A stretch of 64,000 bases of DNA. Origin: Spirodela intermedia. Taxonomy: Eukaryota; Streptophyta; Magnoliopsida; Alismatales; Araceae. The notes below the pieces were generated by a model. The model ran no database searches. It was given only the letters and a program-made list of their open reading frames with translations, and was not told where the DNA came from. The stretch's first letter is position 1. Each line of letters starts with the position of its first letter. The position numbers and the translations under genes are program-made. Positions 10,401 through 22,771 of this stretch are shown here, piece after piece. Where the stretch lies: assembly GCA_902729315.2 (NCBI GenBank), contig LR746264.1, forward strand, positions 1,969,378-2,033,377, read 5' to 3'.

Positions 10401-12430
10401 ATGAATGTAATGGTATAATGTCTTTTTTAATTGAGGGAATGCCTACCTATAGAATAAAAAATCAAATAATCTATGGCATATCTCAATTGTGGTATACAAT
10501 GAGTTGCTCCATCTCCATTAATATCCACATACCTAGCCTTACAAATTATCAATATCCAAAGATATGTTTTAGAAAAAAGTGACAAACTAGATTTTCTAAG
10601 TCATTGTCACCTAGAATCTCCATTGTCTACACTTTCATCCAAACATTCATATTTATTAATGAGAAGCCACTAGCATGGGTAATTCTAGATAGCCTATAAA
10701 GTGTAGGATTTTCTAAAGATTAATTCACTAATAACTTGGTTGAGAATGAAGATGTCACATAGATCAACCATGAACATCTAAATTCTGAGGTTGTTGGCAC
10801 ATGTGAAAACTTTTTATCTTTTTGGTATTATCATCTCCAATAAATACATCTCCTTGGTTAAATGTTTCTAGATTTTCTTGGCTCATAAACTCTCTACATA
10901 AGATTGCTGAAAATTCAAACTCTATAATATTTTAATTATTAGAATTTGTATTCAATTAAAGAAGAAATGTGATAGATCTAAATTTATACCCATTATTTAT
11001 GAATTTCTTCTAAATCAAAACAAATAAGTATCTGTAATTGATAGATGCTTGAAATATCATCATGACACAATCATATTCCATAAAATGAAGATTAAATAGG
11101 GTGTAATTCCATATTGAATTTTTTTTACCACGAGTTAAAATGAAGTGCATTAGTCAATGTAATACAATGTTTATGAATATTAGTTCATTGATAAACCAAT
11201 GGTAAAATATAAATTCTGGTCTAAAATGAGTTACTCCATTCAAGGTATTAGTAAAATTTCAAGAAATTGGGCATAACTTGCTCTTCAAACAAATTTATCA
11301 CATTTTCATGACATATTTTATGAATGCATGTTTCAAAATGATCTATAGGATCCAGCGCATCATTAATTATGAGACTTTAAAAAAAATGATCCAAACCATG
11401 TGAAGAAGCCATTAATGTTTAGAGAATAAGGATCAAATGCCATAAAAAAGAGTGATTCTACTAGTGTTTTTCTTTTACATAAACACATGACATAAGGAGC
11501 TAGTGAGGTCACAATGTCCCTTTGTTTTTTTACTAACTCAAAACCTTGAGAGCAAAGGTGCATTTTTATCAAATCAGCATATTTGATCCCCAAAACTTCA
11601 TGTCACATACTATATAACTAAACTCTAAAATACAAGAAAATAAATATGGGGAGATAACCCACCATGAAATTAATCAAGTTTTAATAAAGATTGATACATT
11701 AAAGGAAAAAATATATCAATTTTAAATGCAAAAATTATAAGTCATCATCTCTAAATTGCAAGATGGGTTCTTCTTTCATTCCTATTAACTATGTAAACTT
11801 ATATTATCATAATTGACTATGGAGGAGTTTCACGTTCATTCTACATATATAAACATATTTTTTTCAAATATTGTAGATTTTAAAAAATAATAAATATTTT
11901 AAAATAGTCGTCTCACTAATCATCTTAAAATATAATTTTATTCCTTACGTGACTTAGTTGTTGTATAATAAATCACGCAAATTTAAAATTTATAAAATTA
12001 TAAAATACTAATTTTCAGATAATTAGAAGTATTTTTGAATAAATATATCAATTATAATTTAATAAAAGTTTCAAAAATAGTGAAAAAATTTCAATTGATC
12101 ACAAGGTGTAATATAATATCAGGTAATTTTTTAAAAAAATCTCTCAAAAAATACGATTTTTATTTTATTTTATATTAAAAAATGAAAAAATAATAAAATT
12201 TACGAAAAAGAGAAATAAGGGTGTAGACGTCAAGATGATATTAACACCTAACAAATACGAATCAGACAGAAACAAAGTTCTATCTGATAATTCTTACGTA
12301 AGTGATTATAGATGATTTAATTAATCAAATTAAGATTTGTAAAAGCCAAAATAATCATAATTGAATCAAGAATAGTTTAGTAGATTTTAATTAGAAAAAT
12401 TATCACTAAATAAAATAAAAATTAAGTTCA
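7441..12430. other. AT-rich intergenic DNA, no gene recognised
   Basis: Strongly AT-rich with only short, unrecognisable open frames in either strand. Degenerate direct repeats occur near 9050-9180 (aagtc-aggacatgtata and agcaactaaa-tattt types), and a 14-bp inverted repeat lies at 9192-9227. The stretch 9240-10130 is less AT-rich and ends near 10125 in a ctcccccctattgg string, as decayed LTR elements often do, but I find no coding domain to prove this. Confidence 0.4.
9192..9227. repeat. 14-bp perfect inverted repeat
   Basis: tttagatttgtcat at 9192-9205 is mirrored by atgacaaatctaaa at 9214-9227 with an 8-nt spacer. It lies in AT-rich intergenic DNA; no function is assigned. Confidence 0.7.
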
Positions 12431-13080
12431 AAGTAGAAAAATAGAGTTCCAACGTTGTGACACCAATGCGTTAGTGATGCACTAGAATCTTGAGTGTTCG
12501 GAAGAATCGTCGTGTAGTGTCTATAACTTTGAAGACTCTTTGGACAAAGACGACGTGGGCAATCTCTAGATCTTCTTGCGAAGTCTAAAGATCAATGAAA
12601 TGAGTTGTCGAATTGTCTTCGAAAACTATCACTTAGAGAAACGAAAAAATGAAACTTTATAGCTCTCTTATGATTGTCACCTGACAAATAGGAGCTGGAT
12701 GGAGGTGGGGTGCGTGTCAAGAAGCTTCACCGTCAAGTCCGTGCAATAAGAGGAAGCTTTTTATCGTATTTGATATACTCTCAAGAGGTGGTGACTCGTC
12801 TTCCAATGGATCATTCTCTTCTAAACAATGGTTTGTTCGTTAATCAATTAGAGATAATTTATTCGATGGATTCGTGATCCTTTTATCGCGAATCATTTAG
12901 TAATTTTAGTAACAATACTCCTCGAATCGTGTTGACGAGATTTTCGTTGATGATCTAGTGATTCTAGCGGCTTAATCCTCACTGACGATCTGTAAGAAAG
13001 TCGCAATTTAATCAGATAAAAATATGAGTTTTGACTCTAGTAGGATTCGAACTCTCGCTGGTCGCCAACCTGCATGAGAG
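12431..13080. other. GC-balanced island, possible decayed LTR fragment
   Basis: A 650-bp stretch distinctly less AT-rich than both flanks, without an open frame. It ends in aggattcgaact (13042-13053), which on the minus strand resembles a tRNA B box. Composition and isolation suggest a retroelement LTR or a tRNA-derived element, but no terminal repeats were found. Confidence 0.3.
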
Positions 13081-15285
13081 AGATTAAAATAAGTATTCTA
13101 ATACCTTTATAAAGTGACATCATCATGATATATCATTGTTATACCTAAGGAGTATTTTAAATATCAAAATAAATAAAACCATTATGGGAAAGGTGTGACG
13201 TGGGTTTCCTACATTAGTTATATGCTGAAGTTTTAGTTGAATATATAGTAATACAAGATTTAGAAGTAATGTCATTTTCTCAAGTGTACAACCACTCGTT
13301 ACCCTACAATCAACTAGCCACTGGTGACATGGAAGGAGAGTGACACGCATGTGCCCTCATCGGTCCATAGCTACTTAGGCCTCTACTCGTGGCTCCCTCC
13401 AACTACGCTTCCGACCCATTTATGGGCTGGTTGGCTAGTGGGTCCCCCCCTTTTTCTATATTTTTATTTTAATTTCTTTTTCTTCATTTATCTCAAAAAT
13501 AGGATTATAAAAATCATATAAAATTATATAAAATTATATAAAATCATATAATTAGCCAAAAAATTAAATTAGTCAACTAAAAATCATTTTTCATAAATTA
13601 ACATAAATATAAATCTATTTATCTTGAGCTAAGGCTAAAACTATATTATTTATTATTTATTAACTCATGATAATGAAGACTTATCAATTCTTTTAGAGAG
13701 TTTCTTTGTATACAATTGACATGATAAAATTAAGTTAAAGTTATGTATTTAATTATACTATATTGGGTCATTTGTAAAGATTAATTTTTTCACACAAAAG
13801 TAATAGATTGTTACCATTGGTATTCTTATAGTGACTAATGAAATAGTTGTTACATTGTCTTCTCTCTCTTCCTCATTAGCTCAATCCTTCATAGTTATTG
13901 CACTTATGTTTCTCTTAATATAGTTCTTCTACGAGTTAAAAGGCTTTTAATTCTTTTTTTTCATTTTTCAATGTTGCATGTATTGTGGCTTTGAGAAATA
14001 AGATGAGAAATTTGAAAGCGTAACTGAAACTAGAAATATGATGTAATAAATAATACATCTAAGTTTGAAGATTGTTATTTTTTATGATTTTTATATGATT
14101 AAAAATAATTTATAGACTTTAGTTTTTAGGCATTGACGTGACTTTAAATATACTATTTTTTTACCATTAGAATTTTTTTTGAATTATCTAATATATTAAT
14201 ATAAATGGTACATTTTTGGCCTACATTAAATGAAAGAGTGAATGAAAATTAAGAGGGAACCACATGTCCACTTTCATCCTCTATATACTTCATTTGAGAA
14301 ACCTAAATCTTTCAGGACCAAAAAGAAAGGAAGTTCTCTTGCTACTCAACCTAGCAATGGCTCTGTCACATATTATACACTTTTTCACCTTCAAACAAGA
14401 AAAATCACATAAGCAATGAGGACATTTATAGAAGCATTTACTAGTTCTCAACATGTTATTTGGTTGTTTTTAGATTTTACTGATTCTTAACATACTATTT
14501 GGTTCAAAAAAGGGGTCTTAAATTGGTAAGATCATAATTATGTGACATGGGTCAACTATTACTTAGATTTCTAATTTCCTTTCATTAATTCTAATAATAG
14601 GACTTTCTAGGTTCTAGTTCTAAAGCACTCAAAAGATTTTTGAAGTGGTTCAATGTGTTGCATGAGTCCACTCTCCAAAACCACTATTTTTCTTAGATTC
14701 CATTAGACCACTCATTTTATCAATCACAGTGTTGATTATAGATTTAGTTCTCACATAATTTCACATTAAAAAAAATAAAATAACCCTAGGAGACCAACAA
14801 TTGACTATAGATTTTTACTCCATTGAGTCATTAAATCAAAATATAATTACAATTTTTTCTATCATCTTTTAACCTTAAATATTAAAATTAGTAAGAAAAT
14901 ATGATGGCTACAAAATCAATATGGCATGGCCTTTAAGAATTTGGATATCTTCTATGATAAACTAATACATATTATCATTAAGCATCAACATATAAAGTTA
15001 ACATTTATTAACTCAAATAAGTCTAATAAGGATCTATTATCATCAAAATACAACCAACCATACATCTTGAAGTATAATAATAATTCATCATTAAAATTTA
15101 TCTTAATTATCTCAAAAAAATTAAAATTGTTAAGTGAATATGTTGTATCATGATCTCAATATGTAAAATTATAACTTGGGCAGTTATGAATATTTAAAAT
15201 CATTTTCTAAATAATATTTATTAACATACAAAAAATCTTAAGTAGTACTATGTGTGCTTCAAATTCAATCAATTAATCTAATATC
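13081..15285. other. AT-rich intergenic DNA, nothing recognised
   Basis: No plausible gene. A short array of atataaaat-type repeats lies at about 13510-13550. Otherwise low-complexity AT-rich sequence. Confidence 0.4.
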
Positions 15286-15293
15286 AAGAACAT

Positions 15294-16005
15294 TTTAAAA
15301 TAATTATTTATTATCATGCATGTCTAGTATACTAAGTTATTTTTCATGCCTATATATTACCTCATGAATTCTCATAGATTCTCAAATACTAATTATTACC
15401 TTTCCACAATAGTTTTTTATATGATTATTCCCAATTTTCACAACAATATGTAAAGTAATAAGTTTCACTGGTAAAATCAACCAAATTCTAAAATTCAACA
15501 TGGTATGGTTCACATGAATTCTTTGAGTTTCTATTTAAATATTTTTTATTTTTACTTCAATTTCTTAATGAATTTATATTCAATTACATTTATGTATAAA
15601 AAAGTAGCTATATATAAATCAGGTTCATGGATAATAAGCATAAGTTGATGTGTTAATTGATTTTATGGTTGGATCAAGAACATTCAAAAATAATGATTTA
15701 TTACCATGGATATCTATTATAGTAAGCTGTTTTCATACCCATATGTTACATCATGAATTTTCATAGATTTTGAAAGACATCATTACTTTTCCACAATAGT
15801 TGTTTCACTGAATATCCCCAATTTTCACAACAATTTTGAGTGGTAAAATCGACCAAATTCTGAAATTCAACATGATATCATTCACACTAATTCTTTCGAT
15901 TTCTGTTTAAATAATTTTTACTATTACTTTGATTTATTCTTGAATTTATATTCAATTCAATTCATGTATAAAAATATATTTATATCTAAATCAAGTTTGT
16001 AGACA
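15294..16005 (+). repeat. Two-copy 380-bp tandem duplication
   Basis: The segments 15294-15640 and 15674-16005 are clearly related along their length. Shared landmarks in the same order are tcaagaacatt, atcatgaattt/ctcatgaattc, tttccacaatag, cccaattttcacaacaat, ccaaattct-aaattcaacat and gaatttatattcaatt. The offset is 380 bp, with substitutions and small indels, so the event is old. Both copies are AT-rich and non-coding. Confidence 0.8.
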
Positions 16006-16855
16006 AATTAATTTTATGGTTTTTTGTCATCATCAAAATATTTTACATTACATGCTCCAACTTATTTCCTCAGGCTCATAAATCAAATATAAATTTGATA
16101 AAACCTTCGTACTAAGTAGAAGCAAATGGGAGTCATAATGTTTAACAAATAGGCTTGCTAAGAATTTACTATTTAGTAAAGGATAGTTGAAGTGCTATAA
16201 TGTTTAATAGATATATTTTATAAGGGCCTACATGTTTAGTAAATATAAGAAGTCTTCTTGTTCAGTTTATAGGCTTCCTAAAGTTCTTATATTTAATGTA
16301 TTTCAATGAGAAATTAGTGGAACCTAAATATGTTATTTTTATAGAGTGGAAAAAAGCCGGGCTTGATAGAACTATTAAAAAATTATGTTTTTGAAATTAG
16401 CAAACATTGAGTAAATTAAAAAAGAAAACGTAAAAAGTTCCAATTAAGGCCCCCTTGATTTATAGTGTTACCGAAGTGAAAATAGTATCATAAGTTATAT
16501 AGGTGTGCCCAAATAACGGCTAGGAGTAAAAGAGATGTGTCAAATGAGTTCATCATCACCATCTAGGCGTTGACTTCTTTGCAGACTCTTGACTCCATCA
16601 GCTCTCCCTTGGGTCAAATGTGAGATCATCCTTGGTAATCAATCCTCAACGACAAAGAGAGCATCTTGGGCACCCTTCGGTACAACTAAAGTAGCTGTGG
16701 ATTATAAAAAAAACAGGGTAGGCTGCCCTTAGTTGACCCTGACACGCCGTCCCTCGTTACCTTTGGGTCCTTTAACTGCTCGTGTATTCCCATGCAATAT
16801 TCCTGGTGCAACGTGACCATTATCACCTTTCCGTAATGAGGAGACATGACCTGTC

Positions 16856-16858
<3 letters not shown>

Positions 16859-16905
<47 letters not shown>
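16859..16905. repeat. (TC)n microsatellite
   Basis: An uninterrupted TC dinucleotide run of about 46 bp. Confidence 0.98.
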
Positions 16906-16908
<3 letters not shown>

Positions 16909-17399
16909 CTACGGTATCCTTGAAAGCCGAGGACCAATTCTAGATGACCCAGTAAGATTGGACGGCAAAAGGCAACCAATTTGGGTCAATTTCAGATAGG
17001 CCCAACACATATACTATTATTATTCTTATTATTGTTATTACCCGACTTGTAAATAATTAAATTAAATTTAGATGAATAATAAAACCAGGAAAATTGAAAA
17101 TTATATGTATATAATCTGGAATAGTAAAAAATAACAATTTTTGTACTTACTAACTTAAATAATATGAATAAGAAAACATGGAAAATGGCTGGTGAGGAAA
17201 GGAGCATATTAGGAAGAAAAATCGTTATTATTATGATTGTTACCTGATATGGCAGTAATAATAAATTGGTATTAAATTATATAAAAAATAAGATAATGTG
17301 CATTATGAGTACAAGCGAATTGAATGGGAAGAATTCCATTATTTATATTATGTTAATACAAAAAAAATGATGATAAAGTGATATATATATATATAATAA

Positions 17400-17547
17400 T
17401 ATTAGAAAACGGCCGACGACGCGGGGAGCTGCGTTTGGTTTTCAATTCGAAGGCCGGCCCCATCGTCGCCTCCGCAGGAGCTGAGGCGATGCCGGAGAAC
17501 CAGGGAGGAAGGAGACCAGGACGGGAGGCGAGGAGGGCACACCGTGG

Positions 17548-17598
<51 letters not shown>

Positions 17599-17760
17599 GG
17601 GGATCGAATAGGAAGGTACTCGTTTGAGAGGGACAAAGTGGAGGGAGGGAGTCGCTTCGGACGAAGAAGCGAGAAGAAGCGGCCATCTAATGGCGAACCG
17701 GTGGACAGAAACTAGGCCACGGAGGTGGAGCTTCACGTCAGGTACGCGGCTCATCTCTTT
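17400..17760. other. GC-rich island flanking a (GA)n microsatellite; possible orphan exon
   Basis: A sharp GC-rich island in AT-rich DNA, containing an uninterrupted (GA)n run at about 17550-17596. It ends on the plus strand in tcaggtacgc (17738-17747), a possible splice donor, so it could be the 5' exon of an unrecognised transcript or a decayed gene. The short open frames through it are dominated by the dinucleotide repeat and match no family I know. Confidence 0.35.
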
Positions 17761-18502
17761 CGTATTTGCATATATTTATATACTAAGAATTGGACCTGTT
17801 CTCCTGTACTACAAATTGGGAGCTAAATTTGCTGAGTTTTTCCAATGATGGATTGTGTTGCTCGCCTCCATTAAAAAATGTATATAGAAAGGAAATGTGT
17901 AATCCTTCAACTCAAAAACCCTAACCAGAGCAAGACGGACGTGGTCTGAGATGACACTGGTTACTGTTACGTCGCTCGATTACTTCCAGGTGGAGATCAT
18001 CTGTGGCTGAAACATTCCTTCCTTTAAAGAGACTGGCAGATTTTCTTTCCCTTTTTCCCCCCTTCTAGCGTTACAGCAGAACGAGGTGGCAGCCTTGGGC
18101 AACTCCACAGTTGGGGCAGAGGGGAACTAGGTTGCGTAGGGAAGAACGCTAGATGTGAAACCCCATTGGGGGGAAACGGGGAGGAGAGGGAGAACCTGGA
18201 GGTGACTTTCCCTCTATTATCCGCTGGCCTGCTGAGCTTCTGAACTGTTTCGATGACTGCTCAGATATCGGGGACGAAAAAAGGGAACAAAAATAGGGAA
18301 ACCTGCCCATTTCACGGTGAAGAAATCTGATTCTATTAGAAAAGTGTGCTCCCCCATAAAGAATGAAGCATATGTTGATTCGACCGATCATGTTGACCTT
18401 TTCAGACAAAAGTCGTGGACCAAACAAGAGAAACATAATGGCCTAGCATCTTTATCTCCTAGGTGATTGAGTAAACACACACCCTAGAATTCTCTCTCTA
18501 TA

Positions 18503-18507
<5 letters not shown>

Positions 18508-18546
<39 letters not shown>
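18508..18546. repeat. (CT)n microsatellite
   Basis: A CT dinucleotide run of nearly 40 bp, followed by shorter CT tracts to about 18560. The surrounding DNA at 17850-18700 shows no recognisable gene. Confidence 0.95.
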
Positions 18547-18549
<3 letters not shown>

Positions 18550-18699
18550 TTCTCTCTCTTCTTGCACTATCCTCGAACCTAGCTGTCCAATTAGGACAAA
18601 GAGGAAAAGAGACTACAAACTGTGCACTGATTATCATTCAGCAGCTGTCGTCGCAAAAAAAATTCCCAAGGTTTAGCTCTTCTGCTGTGTTGATACGGA

Positions 18700-19435
18700 T
18701 CAGTCTTCCTCCTTGCTCGGTTTGAAACTCAGGGATCCAAAGGTGCTATAACTTCCATGGAACAATGCCGGGGCTTGCCACAGATGATGGTGGAGCATTC
18801 TATGAACTGGCACTAGTGGGGGACTCCATCGAGCTATGTATTTCCTGGTGAAGTTGTGCTCGTGGATTAGTGGGTACATGATGCCAGAAGGAAGAGTAGA
18901 GAGAGAGAGAGAGAGTATATAAACCGCAAGCAGAAAGTTGCAAGGAAGCAAAGGAAGAAGGCTGGCTGACCCTTGGATTACACACGAATTAACATGGTGA
19001 TGTGCTTCCCTCGCCACTTGGCATGACTGCAGAATAGAAGGAATCCATGTGAAAGTAATGAATTAGTACTCATGCAATGAAAAAAAAATTCTGAATTTTT
19101 TTTTGGTAGGAAGATATCAAAAGTAAACACAGGCATTCGTTCCTGATGAAGTTGTCTCTCAGAAAGTAGAAAAAAAGCATTGCAAAATCATAAAGAATTT
19201 CGTTGCCAAGAGCAGGATCCCCCAAATGAGCACCAACCAAAGTGGCGAAACAATAAAGAACGAAAATCATAGCCCATCAATAAGCTTTTACCTCGTGGTA
19301 TACACCAGGAACCCTTCTCAGGTACACACCATCCATATCCCAACAGGAGAGACTGCAAGAAGGAAGAGAGACCATCCTCAAAGGGGCACTCAACCAAACA
19401 CACAGTAAATCTTTCAGGGAAACCAGACCTCCTGA
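18700..19435 (-). other. Region downstream of the phosphatase gene, probable 3' UTR and intergenic DNA
   Basis: Follows the phosphatase stop on the minus strand. The first few hundred bases are probably 3' UTR. A 105-codon frame at 18700-19017 (minus) begins MAREAHHHVN and includes a GA-repeat-encoded Leu/Ser stretch; it matches nothing I recognise and I do not call it a gene. Confidence 0.35.
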
Positions 19436-21489
19436 TCAGAAAAAACTGAGCTCTGCGTAGCCATGACCATAAGGGAAGAATTCGTCAGTCTGGATGCTGG
19501 GGCTAGACCATCCTTTGCTCTGCATTCTACTCTGGTCACCCACAACGACCTCGGCATTGAAGATGCTGTGCACCGGCCGATGATCCGAGAACCTGGACTC
19601 TCCGCACACATATGATAGCTGGCTGAGGCCTCGGCCGTACCACAGTATCCTGTCGCACCTTTTATCACGAAGAACACCCGCGTGAGAAGCTGAATTACAG
19701 GAAGCATTTAGACCTAAACACCCATGTTTCTGTCTGTGTCTTTCACCATGCAGGAGTCCGCCGCTTGCCCTTCTGGTAGATGTCGTCCCCGGCGTAGCGG
19801 TCCGAGTTGGCCGAGTATTTGTATGTGGGTGGGAAGTATATCCTCCCCTCACTCCAGCCTTCAAAGACCCGTCCCAGCCTCTGCTCTATCCGGAGCTGCT
19901 TCCATGGCCATCATCCTCAGTCAGAAGGAGAAGAAGAAAAAGAAGAAGAAGGAGAAGAAGAGGAAGAAGAAGATTTACCTGGTCGTTCTCCAGCAGGGCT
20001 CTCCAGTTGTGCATCTCAACAAGGGCCTTAGCGGTCCGGTATGAAAGGGCGATGCGATAGTTCAGATCCCCAAGCCAAATTATCCGGCTGAGATGGAGGA
20101 AAAGTAAGAAATTATATAAAAAAGAATTGGCGTGGGTTCTTCTGAATTTTGCTTCAGGGATTGCAGATTTTGTGGCTACTCATGATCAAGGATGGTCTCA
20201 GGGGATCTCCTGGGTCCGAACCCGGGGATCCTGGAGAAGCGGGTCTTCCTGAGGATCTCCATGACATCAGAGTTCCGCCGGATCTCGTCCCCCTCCTTCT
20301 CCCCAGATGTCAGATGGCTGCAGACGAAGCAGAAACTCGTCTGATGCAGCGACATGCTGATTGAAATGGAACCCTGAAACCGACCATCGAGGTAAGAATC
20401 TCTCATGTCATTTAATTTAATTTAATTAATTGATTTATTTCGTCTTATTTACTTTGTTTCCGAGATACCCCATTAGACCCCTGCCGACACAGGAGACCTT
20501 CATGTTTCCCACATCGTCTCTCATGGCGCTCCTTACCCAAATGGTGAGGAATATGCCCACCATTTGCTTGCTCGCAACCAGGCAGTACCTGTGACAGAAA
20601 TGAGGAATTTCTTGTAGATGATGGCAAGAATGCACATTATTCATGATGATGGCATGTTTCACCAAGAACACAGAGAGAACCCAAATGAAAATATAGATTG
20701 ATTGAAAGGATGCACATTATTCATGATGATGGCATGTTTCACCAAGAGCATATAGAGAACCCAAATGAAAATGTATATCTCATGAAATTGCTGCTGGAAC
20801 TGATGAACTTCGCACAGAGGATTGAAATACTGCACAATCTAGATCGTTGTGGCACGTTCTACCCAGGGCAGAGAGAACCCGAATGGAAATATACCCACAT
20901 TTATGGAAATCACATGGCCAGAACTCGTGAAATGCTGCAAGAACAGATGAGTTTCTCTTGGATGATCGAATCCATCCACTTAATGGATCTTCATGACATG
21001 ATTTATTTTACCAAGATCAGAGAGAACCCATGCGGAAATACACGGATTTTGATGAAAAAATATCCCCACGAAAACAGAGGATCGCATGAATCGAATGAAT
21101 GAACTGCTGCCGGAGCACAGAAATTTCAAATATACGATCCAAACTATGCACATTGTAGATTATCATGGTATGTATTTTTATTTTACCAAGGGCAGAGAGA
21201 ACCCATGTGTAAATACACTGATATTTATGAAAAGACATCCCCACAAGAACAGAGGATCGCATGATTTGAACCCATGAACTGCTGCTGGAGAAGAGAAATT
21301 TCAAATATACGATCCAAATTGTGCACTTTAAAGATTAACAATTTTTGGAGAATTTTGAGACCATGCATGCATACCTTGGGTACCCTTCCGGCCTCTCCCT
21401 GCCTTCCATGGACGACGAGATGCCGTACCCATAACACTCCGGCGAGTAGATGAAAGTGCCCGGCGATTCCCTGGCAGCGCCGCCGCCGC

Positions 21490-21520
<31 letters not shown>

Positions 21521-22771
21521 GTCATCGGAGCCCTCCCAAAGTCGTCTGTCCATCACCCGCTCACAGACGCTGAACCTGCGCTCCAGCTTCGGCGGCGGCG
21601 CCACCATCTCGCCGTCGTCCATCCTCCAGCTCCGCCGCAGCGACTGGAACGAGCGCCTTCGCCGAGACGACGATGACCCCTCGACTTCCGCCACCAGCTC
21701 CGCGGCCCGCCACCGTCTGCCGCCGCCGCCGGGGAGATCCTCCAGCGTCTTCCTGATGAGGGCCACCCACTTCCTCGCCGGCCCGCTGTCCTCCGCTCCG
21801 AGGACGTTGCCGGCGTTCAGAGGTACGATCTCCTGGAACCTGGCGGCCAAAAATGGGAAGCTCCTTTGAAACTTTGCTCTTTTGGATCATCGACTTGAAG
21901 ATGCAGGCGACGGCGGCGTTTACCCGAGGACGTAGACGTCGGCCGGCGGCGCTGTATGGAGCCAGGCTTCGAGGTTCAGGTGGGCCGGTGGCGATCTCCC
22001 TCCCACATTCCAGGTAGAAACGAAGATCCTGCAGCCGAGCCGCAGCCGCCGTGAGGAATGGATGGATGGATGGATCAGTGAGGAAGAATCGAGGATGGCG
22101 ACAGAGGGCCAGGTGAGCGGGTCAACCCACCTGTACTCCTGGACCTCTGGTCGTTGACCTCCAGCTTCGAGGGGAGCCGCTGGGGCCGAGCTCCTCCTGG
22201 ACAGTCGCTCTGTGGAGTCGACGGTGAATTGGAGAGGTTGCAGGAAGAGGAAGAAGAAGAAGAAGAGGAGGCTGAAGCAGGGTCGCACCGGTTCTGCTCT
22301 TCTTGACTGTGGACGAGTCCCTCTCGGAGAAGATGGGTCTCCTCTGCCCGCCGCCTCCTGCAGATTAGAGGAAGAGAGAGAGAGAGAGAGAGAGATGGGA
22401 GAAGCCAAGAATGAGATGGGAAGGCCCGAGAGGAGAGAGGTGGAGTGAGGCTGTTGCGTTAGTCACTATAGGCGCCGTAATTCTCAGATATGGCTGCCCG
22501 AAAGAGGGAAGAGAAGATAAGGAGAGAGGGGGAGAGAGAGAGAGAGAGAGAGATACCTCTGCAAATGACATCCTCATCGGCGTAGAAGTGCTGGGTCTTG
22601 TTCTTGACATTAAACCATTTTCTGATCAGGTTCTTAGACCACGAGAGCTTCGGCGAGACCCAGGGAAAGAGACGTCAGCATCTGGAGAGAGAAACGAAAC
22701 GAAACGAAACGAAACAGGAAGGGGGAAGAGAGAGAGAGAACCTTGCTCTTCTTGGGGTTGTCATCTCTCAT
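19436..22771 (-). CDS. Type I inositol polyphosphate 5-phosphatase (CVP2/CVL1-like)
   Basis: Eleven exons, complement of 19436-19658, 19747-19895, 19979-20087, 20180-20373, 20453-20588, 21375-21839, 21924-22028, 22131-22209, 22289-22357, 22557-22647 and 22742-22771; the sum is 1650 nt, 549 aa. It should remove the 5-phosphate from inositol polyphosphates and/or PI(4,5)P2 in plant phosphoinositide signalling. The N-terminus ([15 protein letters not shown]) is typical of the plant type I group. The catalytic fold shows TWNVGG (95-100), [13 protein letters not shown] (125-137), the signature WLGDLNYR (394-401), PAWCDRILW (474-482) and SDHRPV (500-505); all catalytic blocks are intact. The variable insert coded by exon 6 holds 12 consecutive Asp residues (about 230-241). 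The exon 6 donor was taken at AAG|GTATGC, because this gives the expected R-Y before the ASKQMVGIF block. Confidence 0.95.
20655..21320 (-). repeat. Degenerate minisatellite inside a phosphatase intron
   Basis: Within the 786-bp intron between exons 6 and 7, a block of the form caccaag-gcagagagaaccc-aatg-aaata recurs near 20659, 20740, 20859, 21008 and 21183. Longer shared flanks (cagaggatcgcatga, gaaatttcaaatatacgatccaaa) link the last two copies, about 175 bp apart. Earlier copies are shorter and more diverged. Confidence 0.8.
21491..21526 (-). repeat. Trinucleotide repeat coding poly-aspartate
   Basis: Twelve GAC/GAT codons in a row in exon 6 of the phosphatase (gtc/atc on the plus strand). 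The tract lies in the non-catalytic insert and is probably length-polymorphic. Confidence 0.95.

Noticed and set aside
17353-17754. Small proteins across the GA microsatellite
   Set aside because: Their Leu/Ser or Arg/Glu runs come only from the dinucleotide repeat, and the frames start or end in it.
20698-21102. A 134-codon plus-strand gene inside the phosphatase intron
   Set aside because: The frame is built from a degenerate minisatellite and has no family match; treated as a repeat.
21383-21385. Alternative splice donor GG|GTACCC for phosphatase exon 6
   Set aside because: It is also in frame, but the donor at 21374 (AAG|GTATGC) is closer to consensus and restores the conserved Arg-Tyr before ASKQMVG.
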